Assembly (NCBI GenBank): GCA_023412275.1
Contig: JAEYNY010000091.1
Location: 1-32,612, forward strand
Direction: 5' to 3'
Source of the DNA: Bacillota bacterium
GTDB taxonomy: Bacteria; Bacillota; Clostridia; Acetivibrionales; DSM-1351
Length of the DNA: 32,612 nt
Both the position numbers and the translations under genes were made by a program. Each line of letters opens with the position of its first letter. Position 1 is the first letter of the stretch. The notes under the pieces are model-generated. The model was given only the letters and a program-made list of their open reading frames with translations, ran no database searches and was not told the DNA's origin. Shown here in pieces: positions 1-7,750 of the stretch.

Positions 1-12
1 CAAAGCTTCTTT

Positions 13-89
13 TGGTGACCCATAGGGGATTCGAACCCCTGTTACCGCCGTGAGAGGGCGGTGTCTTAGGCCACTTGACCAATGGGCCA
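13..89 (-). tRNA. tRNA-Glu (anticodon CTC)
   Basis: Read on the minus strand, this folds as a complete cloverleaf. The 7-bp acceptor stem pairs TGGCCCA with TGGGTCA, and the CCA end is encoded (positions 13-15). The anticodon stem pairs CCGCC with GGCGG around the loop CTCTCAC, which gives anticodon CTC (reads GAG, glutamate). The T arm contains GGTTCGAATCC. It is the only RNA gene I recognise in the window and points away from the first protein gene. Confidence 0.93.
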
Positions 90-177
90 TTTTTCAATGA
101 CAAAAGCTATTATAGCATGGTGATTTATATTTTTCAAGTACGGTTTACAAAATTTTATAAAATCTTTTATAAGTATG

Positions 178-186
178 TGTTATAAT
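178..186 (+). promoter_or_regulatory. Extended -10 promoter for the RNA-modification gene run
   Basis: TGTTATAAT is an extended -10 (TG, one base, TATAAT) about 40 bp before the first start codon. No good -35 lies at 17 bp. A TTTACA at 144-149 is too far away. Transcription would start near 193. Confidence 0.5.
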
Positions 187-227
187 AACTCCTGTAAAAA
201 TTTAAACATAGGAGTTATATTTGTAAT

Positions 228-1613
228 ATGAAGCTACCGATTGAGTTTGTTGAGAAAATGCAAGGTCTGATGGGTGAAGAATTCGACAGTTACCTTGAAT
301 CATATAAAAAACCAAGATTTTATGGTCTTAGAGTAAATACATTGAAGATATCAATAGAAGAATTCTTAAAAATAGCACCGTTTCACCTTGAACCTGTACC
401 CTGGACAAAGGATGGTTTTTATTATCAGGAGGGAGATAATCCGGGGAGACACCCGTATTATTACGCAGGCCTATACTATATTCAGGAACCAAGTGCCATG
501 CTACCGGGAGCTGTTATAGGAGTAAAGCCTGGAGAAAGGGTTTTAGACCTTTGTGCTGCACCGGGAGGTAAGACTGTCCAAATGGCTACACAGATGCAAG
601 GACAGGGTTTATTGGTGGCTAATGATATAAATTCGGAGAGGGTAAAGGCTCTGGTAAAGAATGTTGAACTGGCGGGAGTAAAAAATGCTATAGTTCTCAA
701 TGAAACCCCGGATAAACTGGCCGTAAACTTTCAGAATTACTTTGACAAAATTATGGTTGACGCGCCCTGTTCAGGTGAAGGAATGTTTCGTAAGGACGAA
801 GATGCTATAAAAAGTTGGGAAAAATATAAATGTGAAAAGTGCTGCGGAATGCAGTGGGATATTTTACAGAAGGTTGATATTATGTTAAAGCCGGGAGGCG
901 TTATTTTATACTCAACCTGTACCTTCTCACCAGAAGAGGATGAGTTAATGATAGAAAGGTTTATGGACCAACATAAAGGGAGCTACGAGTTGCTGGAAAT
1001 ACCTAAAGTCGGCGGCATTGAGGGAGGCCGTACAGAATGGTCAGAAGGCGGATATGACTTTGGTAAAGCTGCCCGTTTATGGCCTCATAAACTCAATGGA
1101 GAAGGACATTTTGCAGCATTACTGAGAAAAAAAGACTCCTCAGTATACAAGTCTGCAGATAAGTCTCAAGCCGTAGAAGTAAATGACACAAAGGATATAA
1201 AGCAATTCAACTCACAGTTAGGTGAATTTGTTGAAAATAACACAAACCTTAGTCTGGAAGGATATTTATTTCAAAAGGGTTCCAATCTGTATCATTTACC
1301 CGTTGAATGTCCTGATTTATCAAGACTAAAGGTTGCAAAATTTGGCTGGTATCTTGGAGAAATTGGAAACAAAGGTTTTATACCATCCCATTCTTTGGCA
1401 GTATCAATGAATATACGGGAACTAAAGAATATTATAAGCTTCAGATCTGATTCGCGTGAGGTTAACAGTTATTTGAAGGGTGAAACGCTGATTGTTTCAG
1501 GTGAAAAAGGTTATACTGGTGTTTGTGTGGATGAATTTCCTCTTGGATGGGCTAAGCAAACCGGAGATATGCTGAAAAATTTATATCCTAAAGGATGGAG
1601 AAAAATGTCCTAA
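228..1613 (+). CDS. RsmB/NOP-family rRNA (cytosine-C5) methyltransferase, RsmF-like
   Basis: This cytoplasmic enzyme would transfer a methyl group from SAM to carbon 5 of a cytosine in rRNA. The Rossmann core has the SAM-binding motif DLCAAPGGKT (residues 107-116), motif IV DAPCSGEGMF (178-187, Cys181) and motif VI STCTFSPEED, with Cys231 as the expected nucleophile. Residues 1-90 match the usual N-terminal region (RVNTLK at 35-40), and about 150 residues after the core fit the RsmF-type C-terminal, PUA-like domains of Firmicutes members. At 461 residues it is full length. The start is ATG at 228; a GGAG at 211-214 is rather far away (13 bp), but no better in-frame start exists. It is the first of three co-directional RNA-modification genes. 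The family is secure; the exact rRNA target is not visible. Confidence 0.9.
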   Translation: MKLPIEFVEKMQGLMGEEFDSYLESYKKPRFYGLRVNTLKISIEEFLKIAPFHLEPVPWTKDGFYYQEGDNPGRHPYYYAGLYYIQEPSAMLPGAVIGVKPGERVLDLCAAPGGKTVQMATQMQGQGLLVANDINSERVKALVKNVELAGVKNAIVLNETPDKLAVNFQNYFDKIMVDAPCSGEGMFRKDEDAIKSWEKYKCEKCCGMQWDILQKVDIMLKPGGVILYSTCTFSPEEDELMIERFMDQHKGSYELLEIPKVGGIEGGRTEWSEGGYDFGKAARLWPHKLNGEGHFAALLRKKDSSVYKSADKSQAVEVNDTKDIKQFNSQLGEFVENNTNLSLEGYLFQKGSNLYHLPVECPDLSRLKVAKFGWYLGEIGNKGFIPSHSLAVSMNIRELKNIISFRSDSREVNSYLKGETLIVSGEKGYTGVCVDEFPLGWAKQTGDMLKNLYPKGWRKMS

Positions 1614-1647
1614 GCTGCTAAATTCCTATAAATAAGGAGAGTATATT

Positions 1648-2391
1648 TTGAAACAGAAACAACGGTTGGATAAGGTTCTTTCAAATTTTGGATTCGGTTC
1701 AAGAAATGATATAAAGAGCATTGTTAAAAAAGGCTTGGTTACAGTTGACGGTCAGATTGTAAAAGACAGCGGAATCCATGTTGACCCTGAAGCAAGTATT
1801 ATTGAAATAAACGGAGAAAGACTGAATTACCGCAAGTTTGTATACATTATGATGAATAAGCCCCAGGGAGTTATTTCGGCTACCAGCGACACAAAGCAAA
1901 GAACGGTCTTTGATATTCTGCCAGAAGAATACAAATGCTTTGATCTTTTCCCGGCAGGAAGACTGGATATAGATACAGAAGGTCTTGTACTAATGACAAA
2001 TGACGGTCAGCTGTCCCATGAAATACTTTCTCCGAAAAAGCATGTTCCAAAGCAGTATTATGCAAAAGTCCTTGGAAGGGTTAACCATGAGGATACAGAA
2101 GCATTTAGTCACGGAGTAACTCTTGACGATGGATATAAGACCCTTCCGGCGGTTCTGGAAATATTAAAATCCGATGACTTATCGGAAATAAAGCTCACAA
2201 TTGTAGAGGGGAAATTCCATCAGGTAAAAAGGATGTTTGAGGCTGTAGGCAAAAAAGTAATTTATTTAAAACGCCTAAGCATGGGAAACCTTAGATTGGA
2301 TGAGAATTTGAAACTTGGGGAATGTAAGGAACTTGGAGAAAGTGACATTGAACTGCTGAAGCAGGCAGTAATTATAGATAATAAAAAATAG
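1648..2391 (+). CDS. rsuA: 16S rRNA pseudouridine synthase, RsuA/RluB/E/F family
   Basis: This enzyme isomerises uridine to pseudouridine in rRNA (U516 of 16S for true RsuA). Residues 1-60 form an S4 RNA-binding domain (RLDKVLSNFGFGSRNDI). The catalytic domain follows, with MMNKPQGVIS at 68-77 and the signature GRLDIDTEGL at 104-113; Asp107 is the catalytic aspartate. KFHQVKRMFEAVG near residue 193 is the conserved C-terminal motif. The length of 247 residues is normal. The start is TTG at 1648 (AAGGAGA at 1634-1640, 7 bp upstream); no ATG fits the family's N-terminus. It begins 34 bp after the methyltransferase and ends 14 bp before the next gene, so co-transcription is likely. RsuA is the best guess, but RluB-type substrate specificity cannot be excluded from sequence alone. 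Confidence 0.88.
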   Translation: MKQKQRLDKVLSNFGFGSRNDIKSIVKKGLVTVDGQIVKDSGIHVDPEASIIEINGERLNYRKFVYIMMNKPQGVISATSDTKQRTVFDILPEEYKCFDLFPAGRLDIDTEGLVLMTNDGQLSHEILSPKKHVPKQYYAKVLGRVNHEDTEAFSHGVTLDDGYKTLPAVLEILKSDDLSEIKLTIVEGKFHQVKRMFEAVGKKVIYLKRLSMGNLRLDENLKLGECKELGESDIELLKQAVIIDNKK

Positions 2392-2405
2392 TTGAGGTTA
2401 GAGTT

Positions 2406-3575
2406 ATGAATAAAAAGAGTGTACAAAAACTGGTGCTTTTCCTGACAGGGCTAGAGCAGAGAATCATTGACAATTCAAGCTTTTTTAAGGATATAGTTAT
2501 AAAGCTCAAATCAGGTACAAAGCAGTATGAAGCCAATATAATCCTAAAGGACGAAAAGCTACTTTTAAATTATAATGGCAGGACTGATAAACTGGAGATT
2601 TCATGGCTTTCCGCAAGAGTCTCAAAGATAGCGGAAAACTATGAAGCTTTAACTCTTGTATATGAAGAAAGAGGGACTTCAATATTAATTGAAGCAGATG
2701 ACAAAAATGTTAAAATGAGGACAAAGGATACAGAAGCTCCAGAATCCTCAAAAGGCCATAATGAAACTGCACAGATTGCAAACAGGGATTACTTTATCAA
2801 AGTGGGGCCTGCAGATGATGTCTTAAAGGCTATTGGTATTCTTGGAGAAAACGGTAAAATAAGAAATGATATGATAAGAAAATACAACCAGATTGATCAC
2901 TATATCGAACTGGTTGATGGTATGCTTAAAACATTATGTTCAAAATACGGAAGTTTAAATGTGATTGACTGCGGATGTGGGAAGTCTTATCTTTCATTTG
3001 TTCTGAACTATTATATTAAGGATGTACTGAAAAAGAACTGCTATTTTACAGGCTTGGACATTTCTAAAACGGTAATCGATGCATCACATAAAATTGCAGA
3101 AAGCCTTGACTACAAGAATATGGATTTCAAAATAACAGATATAAGAGATTATACTGCCGATAAGGATATTCATCTTGTAATAAGTCTTCATGCCTGTGAT
3201 ACGGCTACGGATGAAGCAATAAGTCTTGCTGTGAGGAACAATGCAAAAGCAATGGTTATGGTACCCTGCTGTCAAAAGGAAATATTGAGCCAGTATTCTT
3301 TTGATATGCTTCACAGTATTACAAAACATGGTGTTCTTAAAGCACGTTTAGCAGATGTACTGACCGATGGGATACGTTTACTGATTCTTGAGTCACTTGG
3401 GTATAAAGTATCTATCGTAGAATATGTTTCACCTCTGGAAACACCAAAAAATCTTATGATAAGAGCTGAAAAAGCAGGAGGTATAAACTACAGTCTTATT
3501 AATGAGTACAAGAAGCTTAAAGAGACTCTGGGAATACATCCCACTATTGAAAAGCTCATACAGCCATATTTTTAA
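2406..3575 (+). CDS. SAM-dependent methyltransferase, Methyltransf_32-type
   Basis: A class I methyltransferase of 389 residues. The SAM-binding motif I is VIDCGCGKSYLSF (residues 186-198), followed by GLDIS (216-220) as the acidic end of strand 2. The stretch LHACDTATDEAI (261-272) and VPCCQKE (286-292) are hallmarks of the Methyltransf_32 group, which also contains eukaryotic METTL25/RRNAD1-like proteins. The first 130 residues are an uncharacterised N-terminal domain found in clostridial members. ATG at 2406 has GAGG at 2394-2397. It follows two RNA-modifying enzymes at close spacing, which suggests an RNA or ribosomal substrate, but that is inference; the substrate is unknown. Confidence 0.75.
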   Translation: MNKKSVQKLVLFLTGLEQRIIDNSSFFKDIVIKLKSGTKQYEANIILKDEKLLLNYNGRTDKLEISWLSARVSKIAENYEALTLVYEERGTSILIEADDKNVKMRTKDTEAPESSKGHNETAQIANRDYFIKVGPADDVLKAIGILGENGKIRNDMIRKYNQIDHYIELVDGMLKTLCSKYGSLNVIDCGCGKSYLSFVLNYYIKDVLKKNCYFTGLDISKTVIDASHKIAESLDYKNMDFKITDIRDYTADKDIHLVISLHACDTATDEAISLAVRNNAKAMVMVPCCQKEILSQYSFDMLHSITKHGVLKARLADVLTDGIRLLILESLGYKVSIVEYVSPLETPKNLMIRAEKAGGINYSLINEYKKLKETLGIHPTIEKLIQPYF

Positions 3576-3591
3576 TTGTATATGGCAAATT

Positions 3592-3620
3592 TTGACAAGA
3601 AGATTTTCCAATAGTATAAT
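3592..3620 (+). promoter_or_regulatory. Consensus sigma-A promoter for the starch-binding-module protein
   Basis: TTGACA (3592-3597), 17 bp spacer, TATAAT (3615-3620): a perfect match to the housekeeping consensus. It lies just after the stop of the methyltransferase gene and about 60 bp before the next start, so the small gene at 3681 should be strongly expressed on its own. Confidence 0.8.
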
Positions 3621-3680
3621 ATTCTTGTAAATAGCAGGAATTATGCTATGTGTTAGAAGATACATCAAGGAGGGAACTAC

Positions 3681-4055
3681 ATGGCACAGAAAAGTTATGA
3701 CGATAATGGAGTATTTTTATCAAAAAAAACTTTGTACAGTGGAGACAAGGTAATTCTAAAGTACAACGGATTACTTTGCCAAGCCGGAGCAGAGAATATA
3801 TATGTTCATGTTGGATTCGGAGAAAGTTGGGATAATAAATACTTTGCTACAATGGCAAAAGAAGACGGCGCATTTATAGCAGAAATTGATATAAGAGACG
3901 GTAAGACATGTGGTATTTGTTTTAAGGACGCAATGGATAACTGGGATAATAATTCCGGTGAAAATTATGTTTTTACAATATCTAAGAAAACTGTGAGAAA
4001 GAAAAGTGTGACAAAAAAATCTGTAAAGCAAAATAAAACATTAATAAAGCATTAA
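3681..4055 (+). CDS. Stand-alone carbohydrate-binding module protein (CBM25/CBM53-like)
   Basis: A 124-residue protein that is essentially one beta-sandwich starch-binding-type module. The segment NIYVHVGFGESWDN (about 39-52) and the later KDAMDNWDNNSGENY (about 82-96) carry the aromatic and Asx pattern of CBM25/CBM53 domains. There is no signal peptide or membrane segment, so it should be cytoplasmic, where glycogen-like polymers would be the natural ligand (inference). The C-terminal 25 residues are a lysine-rich tail (KKTVRKKSVTKKSVKQ). The start at 3681 has AGGAGGG at 3668-3674. No catalytic domain is attached. The fold assignment is by motif resemblance only. Confidence 0.6.
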   Translation: MAQKSYDDNGVFLSKKTLYSGDKVILKYNGLLCQAGAENIYVHVGFGESWDNKYFATMAKEDGAFIAEIDIRDGKTCGICFKDAMDNWDNNSGENYVFTISKKTVRKKSVTKKSVKQNKTLIKH

Positions 4056-4077
4056 AAATATAATGAAATATCATATT

Positions 4078-4106
4078 TTGACTATTTTTGCAGGATATTT
4101 TACAAT
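4078..4106 (+). promoter_or_regulatory. Promoter for the SAH hydrolase gene
   Basis: TTGACT (4078-4083), 17 bp, TACAAT (4101-4106). A start near 4113 would leave a leader of about 170 nt before the coding region. A second TATAAT at 4154-4159 lacks a partner -35. Confidence 0.55.
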
Positions 4107-4205
4107 TATATAGAATAGGTTAAATTCGGATATATTTATTTTTTTATGATACGTATAATATTATCCGGTGTTGAAAGAATATTTTATATGTAATTATTTA
4201 AAAAG

Positions 4206-4225
4206 GTACAATATGGTGATTGTAC
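4206..4225 (+). repeat. Inverted repeat in the SAH hydrolase leader
   Basis: GTACAAT (4206-4212) and ATTGTAC (4219-4225) form a perfect 7-bp inverted repeat around a 6-base loop, inside the probable 5' leader. No run of U follows, so it is not a terminator; it could be an operator or an RNA hairpin. I see no known SAM or SAH riboswitch consensus in this leader. Confidence 0.45.
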
Positions 4226-4281
4226 AGTAGTTTGTCTAGGGTGTTACATATTGAAGTTAATAAAAGATGGGGGTTAAGTTT

Positions 4282-5529
4282 ATGAAAAGCGTTATACGCG
4301 ACATTTCTTTAGCAGATAAAGGAAAGCAGAAAATTGAATGGGTAAGAAAGAACATGCCTCTTTTAAGAAGTCTTGAGGATGAGTTCAGAGAGACAAAGCC
4401 TTTTGACGGAGTAAGAGTTGTAGTGTCAGTTCATCTGGAGGCTAAAACAGCTTATCTTGCGAAGTTATTTGCAATCGGAGGAGGAGAGGTTTCAGTTACA
4501 GGAAGTAATCCGTTATCCACGCAGGATGACGTAGCAGCCGGCCTTGTAGCAGATGGTCTTGATGTATACGCATGGTACAATTCAACCAAGGAAGAATACG
4601 AGGAACATTTGAATCTTGCTTTAGGGTACAAGCCAAATATTATCATTGATGATGGAGGGGATTTGGTTAATCTGCTTCATACCAAGAGAAAAGAGCTTCT
4701 ACCGCATATTATGGGTGGATGTGAAGAAACAACCACCGGGGTACTTCGCTTAAAGGCTATGGAAAAAGAAGGTGTACTGAGATTTCCTATGGTTGCAGTA
4801 AATAATGCAAACTGCAAGTACTTGTTTGATAACAGGTATGGTACAGGACAATCGGTTTGGGATGGTATTAACAGAACTACCAACCTTATTGTAGCTGGAA
4901 AAAATGTAGTTGTTGCAGGATATGGATGGTGCGGTAAGGGAATTGCCATGAGAGCAAAAGGCTTCGGTGCAAGCGTTATTGTTACTGAAGTTGATCCTAT
5001 TAAGGCGGCAGAAGCAGTAATGGATGGATTCAAGGTAATGAAAATGTCCGATGCTGCTAAAGTCGGTGATTTCTTTATAACCGTAACAGGATGCCGTGAT
5101 GTTATTACAGCAGAACACTTCAATGTTATGAAAGATGGAGCTATTCTCTGTAATGCAGGACATTTTGATGTAGAGGTTTCCGTTGAAGAATTGGAGAAAA
5201 TAGCTGTTGAGAAACAGACTCAGAGACATAACATTACAGGCTACAAGATGGAGAACGGAAGATGGATAAATCTTCTGGCAGAAGGCAGACTTGTAAATCT
5301 TGCTGCAGGCGACGGACATCCTGCTGAGATTATGGATATGAGCTTTGCTCTTCAAGCACTGTCAGCACAATATATGTTAAAAAATTACAATAAACTTGGG
5401 AACAAGGTAATTGACGTTCCTGCTGATCTTGATAAAATGGTTGCAACCATGAAACTAAAATCATGGGGAGTCAAAATAGATAAGCTTTCTAGAGAACAAA
5501 AGAATTATCTTAACAGTTGGGCAGAATAA
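4282..5529 (+). CDS. ahcY: S-adenosylhomocysteine hydrolase, archaeal/Thermotoga type (possibly S-inosylhomocysteine hydrolase)
   Basis: NAD-dependent cytoplasmic enzyme that splits the thioether of S-adenosylhomocysteine to homocysteine plus nucleoside. Visible motifs: NPLSTQDDVAAGL, ETTTGVLRLKAME, the Lys and Asp of CKYLFDNRYGTGQS, the NAD site GYGWCGKGIAMRA and NAGHFDVEV. At 415 residues it is the short form, ending in KNYLNSWAE without the C-terminal Lys-Tyr extension of the eukaryotic and proteobacterial enzymes. Residues 51-56 read HLEAKT, giving Glu53 and Lys55 where, from memory of the human enzyme, Thr57 and Glu59 contact the base. That fits a 6-oxo purine better and hints at S-inosylhomocysteine as substrate; the deaminase next door would make it. 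I chose ATG 4282 because GGGGG at 4269-4273 is 8 bp upstream; ATG 4267 (five residues longer) has no ribosome site. Confidence 0.9.
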   Translation: MKSVIRDISLADKGKQKIEWVRKNMPLLRSLEDEFRETKPFDGVRVVVSVHLEAKTAYLAKLFAIGGGEVSVTGSNPLSTQDDVAAGLVADGLDVYAWYNSTKEEYEEHLNLALGYKPNIIIDDGGDLVNLLHTKRKELLPHIMGGCEETTTGVLRLKAMEKEGVLRFPMVAVNNANCKYLFDNRYGTGQSVWDGINRTTNLIVAGKNVVVAGYGWCGKGIAMRAKGFGASVIVTEVDPIKAAEAVMDGFKVMKMSDAAKVGDFFITVTGCRDVITAEHFNVMKDGAILCNAGHFDVEVSVEELEKIAVEKQTQRHNITGYKMENGRWINLLAEGRLVNLAAGDGHPAEIMDMSFALQALSAQYMLKNYNKLGNKVIDVPADLDKMVATMKLKSWGVKIDKLSREQKNYLNSWAE

Positions 5530-5553
5530 AAAAATTGCATTATGAAAATTTAG

Positions 5554-5607
5554 ATTAAGCATATTAATCGATATTTACATAAAATGTCGGTAATATGCTT
5601 AATTTTT
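5554..5607 (+). terminator. Hairpin terminator or attenuator between SAH hydrolase and deaminase genes
   Basis: A perfect 13-bp stem pairs 5554-5566 with 5591-5603 and runs into a short T tract (5603-5607). The 24-base loop contains a smaller ACAT/ATGT hairpin. It lies in the 105-bp gap between two functionally linked genes, so partial read-through is plausible. Confidence 0.65.
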
Positions 5608-5634
5608 ACTTAAAAATGTGAGAGGATGAATATT

Positions 5635-6939
5635 ATGTTTGATGTACTTATAAAAAATGCCGAATTAATAACCAATGATCAAAGTAAGCCGTTGATTACC
5701 AACGGATACATAGGAATTAAGGACGGACGCATTGATTTTATTTCAGACAGTCTCCCTGAAAATGCAGAAGCAAGGGAAGTAATTGACGGGAGAAACAAGA
5801 TTGCCATGCCCGGTCTGGTAAACGCCCATACTCACAGTGCCATGACGCTAATGAGAAATTACGCTGATGATTTAGCACTTGAAAAATGGCTCTTTGACAA
5901 CATATTCCCGGTTGAGGCGAAGCTTACAGATAAAGACGTGTACTGGGGTACTATGCTTGGTATCTCCGAAATGCTCAAATCAGGAATTACTGCTTTTGCA
6001 GATATGTATATGTTTATGGATGAGGTTGCACGCGCCGTAACTGAAACCGGTATCAAGGCAAACCTTTGTAAAAGCCCGGTACAGTTTTTTGAGGACGGAC
6101 AATTAAAAAGACTGGACGAAAGTCAGGGTACCATTGATTATTACAACAAATACCATAATTCAGCAAATGGAAGAATTAAGGTTTTTGTAGAAATACATTC
6201 AGTGTACTTGTTTAATGAAAATACTCTGAGAAATGCTGCTAAGTTGGCTAAGCAGTTGAACACGGGTATTCATATACATTTACTTGAAACTTTATCGGAG
6301 GTTGAATCCAGTAAAAAAGACTATGGTATGACTTCTATTGAGATTTGCAGGGAAACAGGTGTACTCGATGTTCCGGTTATGGCGGCACACTGTGTTCACC
6401 TGAATGATAGCGACCTTAGAATTATGAAGGAAAAGAACGCAAGCGTGGTTCATAATCCAACCAGCAATTTAAAGTTGGGAAGCGGTATTGCAAGGGTACC
6501 TGAAATGATGGACATGGGAATTAATGTATGCTTGGGTACAGATGGTGCTGCCAGCAATAATAACCTTAATATGTTCGAGGAAATGAATCTTGCAGCAATA
6601 CTGCACAAGGGTGTTGCTATGAATCCACAGTTAATGAAGGCTCATGATGTTCTAAGAATGGGAACCGTTAATGGTGCAAGAGCCATAGGCTTTGATGACA
6701 CAGGTATACTATCTGAAGGAATGAAAGCAGACATAATACTGGTTGACACAGACAAACCCCACTTTTATCCCAAAAATGATCCCATGGCAATGATTGTATA
6801 TTCTGCACAGGCAGCTGATGTGGATACTGTTATAGTAGATGGAAATATTCTGATGAAGAATCGTGAATTTACTCAAATAGATGAAGAAAAAATTAAGTTT
6901 GAGGTAGAAACCTTATCCAAGAGGCTTCTGGGCAGGTAA
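5635..6939 (+). CDS. mtaD: 5-methylthioadenosine / S-adenosylhomocysteine deaminase
   Basis: A zinc-dependent amidohydrolase that converts the adenine ring of SAH, MTA or 5'-deoxyadenosine to hypoxanthine, releasing ammonia. The metal ligands are in NAHTHSAMT (His65, His67), a histidine in HIHLLETLSE, AAHCVHL and the Asp of LGTDGAASNN. VHNPTSNLKLGSG and the active-site-lid segment MRNYADDLALEKWLFDNIFP are typical of the MtaD/DadD/TM0936 group. The length of 434 residues is normal. ATG 5635 is preferred because AGAGG (5621-5625) is 9 bp upstream; an in-frame ATG at 5626 directly abuts that site. It sits downstream of the SAH hydrolase, from which a hairpin separates it. Substrate preference among SAH, MTA and 5'-deoxyadenosine cannot be read from sequence. 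Confidence 0.87.
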   Translation: MFDVLIKNAELITNDQSKPLITNGYIGIKDGRIDFISDSLPENAEAREVIDGRNKIAMPGLVNAHTHSAMTLMRNYADDLALEKWLFDNIFPVEAKLTDKDVYWGTMLGISEMLKSGITAFADMYMFMDEVARAVTETGIKANLCKSPVQFFEDGQLKRLDESQGTIDYYNKYHNSANGRIKVFVEIHSVYLFNENTLRNAAKLAKQLNTGIHIHLLETLSEVESSKKDYGMTSIEICRETGVLDVPVMAAHCVHLNDSDLRIMKEKNASVVHNPTSNLKLGSGIARVPEMMDMGINVCLGTDGAASNNNLNMFEEMNLAAILHKGVAMNPQLMKAHDVLRMGTVNGARAIGFDDTGILSEGMKADIILVDTDKPHFYPKNDPMAMIVYSAQAADVDTVIVDGNILMKNREFTQIDEEKIKFEVETLSKRLLGR

Positions 6940-7040
6940 TTCCCAGCTTGGTTTTTGACACAATTTACATAAAGGTTATTCCGGATAAATGTCAAATATA
7001 TATTGTTGGGCAATTCAGATTTTTTTATGGGGGAATAGTC

Positions 7041-7331
7041 ATGTCAATTACGATTAGTTTGTGGACAACCAAGCATGGAGAATTAAATAGGTTTTTAGAT
7101 AGTTTTTATGAGAAAGATATGGAAGTAGATTGTTCACTTCGCAGGTGGGCAACGGACTTTTACAAGCCCTTGGATTCAGTAGATATGATTTGTGCGTTAA
7201 TGGACAACAGTGAGAAATACGATGTAGCTATGTATTTACATATGGAAAACGGTTACTTATACAGAATAACAAACTCAAACTATGAGGATGTTGTAAAGGG
7301 ACTATTTGAAATGTATTACGTTCCTGTATAA
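7041..7331 (+). CDS. Small conserved-looking protein of unknown function
   Basis: A 96-residue soluble protein with no signal peptide or membrane segment. It is rich in aromatic and acidic residues (WATDFYKPLDSVDM, MYLHMENGYLYRI) and I do not recognise the family. The reading frame continues upstream to 6948, but GGGGGA at 7029-7034 sits 6 bp before ATG 7041, and the upstream part (IYIKVIPDKCQIY) looks like translated intergenic DNA. It follows the deaminase gene by about 100 bp, with no clear promoter or terminator between. Confidence 0.6.
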   Translation: MSITISLWTTKHGELNRFLDSFYEKDMEVDCSLRRWATDFYKPLDSVDMICALMDNSEKYDVAMYLHMENGYLYRITNSNYEDVVKGLFEMYYVPV

Positions 7332-7368
7332 AATGATAATAAGGTCTCATTCCGTGATTGTTAAATTA

Positions 7369-7377
7369 TGTTATAAT
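7369..7377 (+). promoter_or_regulatory. Extended -10 promoter for the small membrane protein
   Basis: TGTTATAAT is an extended -10, 32 bp before the start at 7409. The -35 position is poor. It would drive the membrane protein and the overlapping cyclo-ligase gene. Confidence 0.45.
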
Positions 7378-7408
7378 ATTAACATAATAGGTTTGGAGGT
7401 TAATTCAG

Positions 7409-7750
7409 ATGAAGCAGGAATGCAGCAATAACGAGGGTTTTGATAACAGCCACCTGACTTGGAACAGTAGTGAGGTAACTAGTCTTGAACGGGAAATGCT
7501 ACTGGGCAATCTTAATTACATAAACAATAAGGTTATCAGTAATTGGACAAAAGGAGTATTAACCGTCCTTGCAGTACTGATTCCAGTTTTAGGGCAAATT
7601 ATAGGTCTGATTGCGGGAATGGTATTTCTATCTGATGAAGCAAAAGATAAAAGGTCCTTTGGAACTGTACTAATAGCTGTTTCTATAATGATATTTTGTA
7701 CGTTGGCTTTTTTATGGTTAAACTGGAGGGGAATACTAAAATTTGTGTAA
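7409..7750 (+). CDS. Small membrane protein with two transmembrane helices, unknown function
   Basis: 113 residues: a polar N-terminal half (1-46), a hydrophobic helix at about 49-73 (VLTVLAVLIPVLGQIIGLIA), a short charged loop (DEAKDKRS) and a second helix at about 84-103, ending near WRGILKFV. The start at 7409 has GGAGG at 7395-7399. The last codons overlap the start of the cyclo-ligase gene by 8 bp, which suggests translational coupling. I do not recognise the family; no catalytic motif is visible. Confidence 0.65.
   Translation: MKQECSNNEGFDNSHLTWNSSEVTSLEREMLLGNLNYINNKVISNWTKGVLTVLAVLIPVLGQIIGLIAGMVFLSDEAKDKRSFGTVLIAVSIMIFCTLAFLWLNWRGILKFV

Noticed and set aside
144..186. TTTACA at 144-149 as -35 for the TATAAT at 181-186
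   Set aside because: The spacer is 31 bp, far outside the 16-18 bp range; I kept only the extended -10.
4107..4281. SAM or SAH riboswitch in the leader of the SAH hydrolase gene
   Set aside because: No conserved riboswitch core or expected stem arrangement is visible; only a simple 7-bp inverted repeat is present.
4677..5355. Two long minus-strand frames (148 and 201 codons) opposite the SAH hydrolase gene
   Set aside because: The + strand frame is an unmistakable conserved enzyme; the antisense frames have no ribosome site, domain or promoter and arise from codon bias.
6955..6983. TTGACA at 6955-6960 as a promoter
   Set aside because: There is no acceptable -10 at 16-18 bp (ATTCCG or TTCCGG).
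6948..7040. N-terminal extension of the small gene at 7041-7331
   Set aside because: A clear ribosome site precedes ATG 7041, and the extension looks like translated intergenic DNA with no ribosome site of its own.
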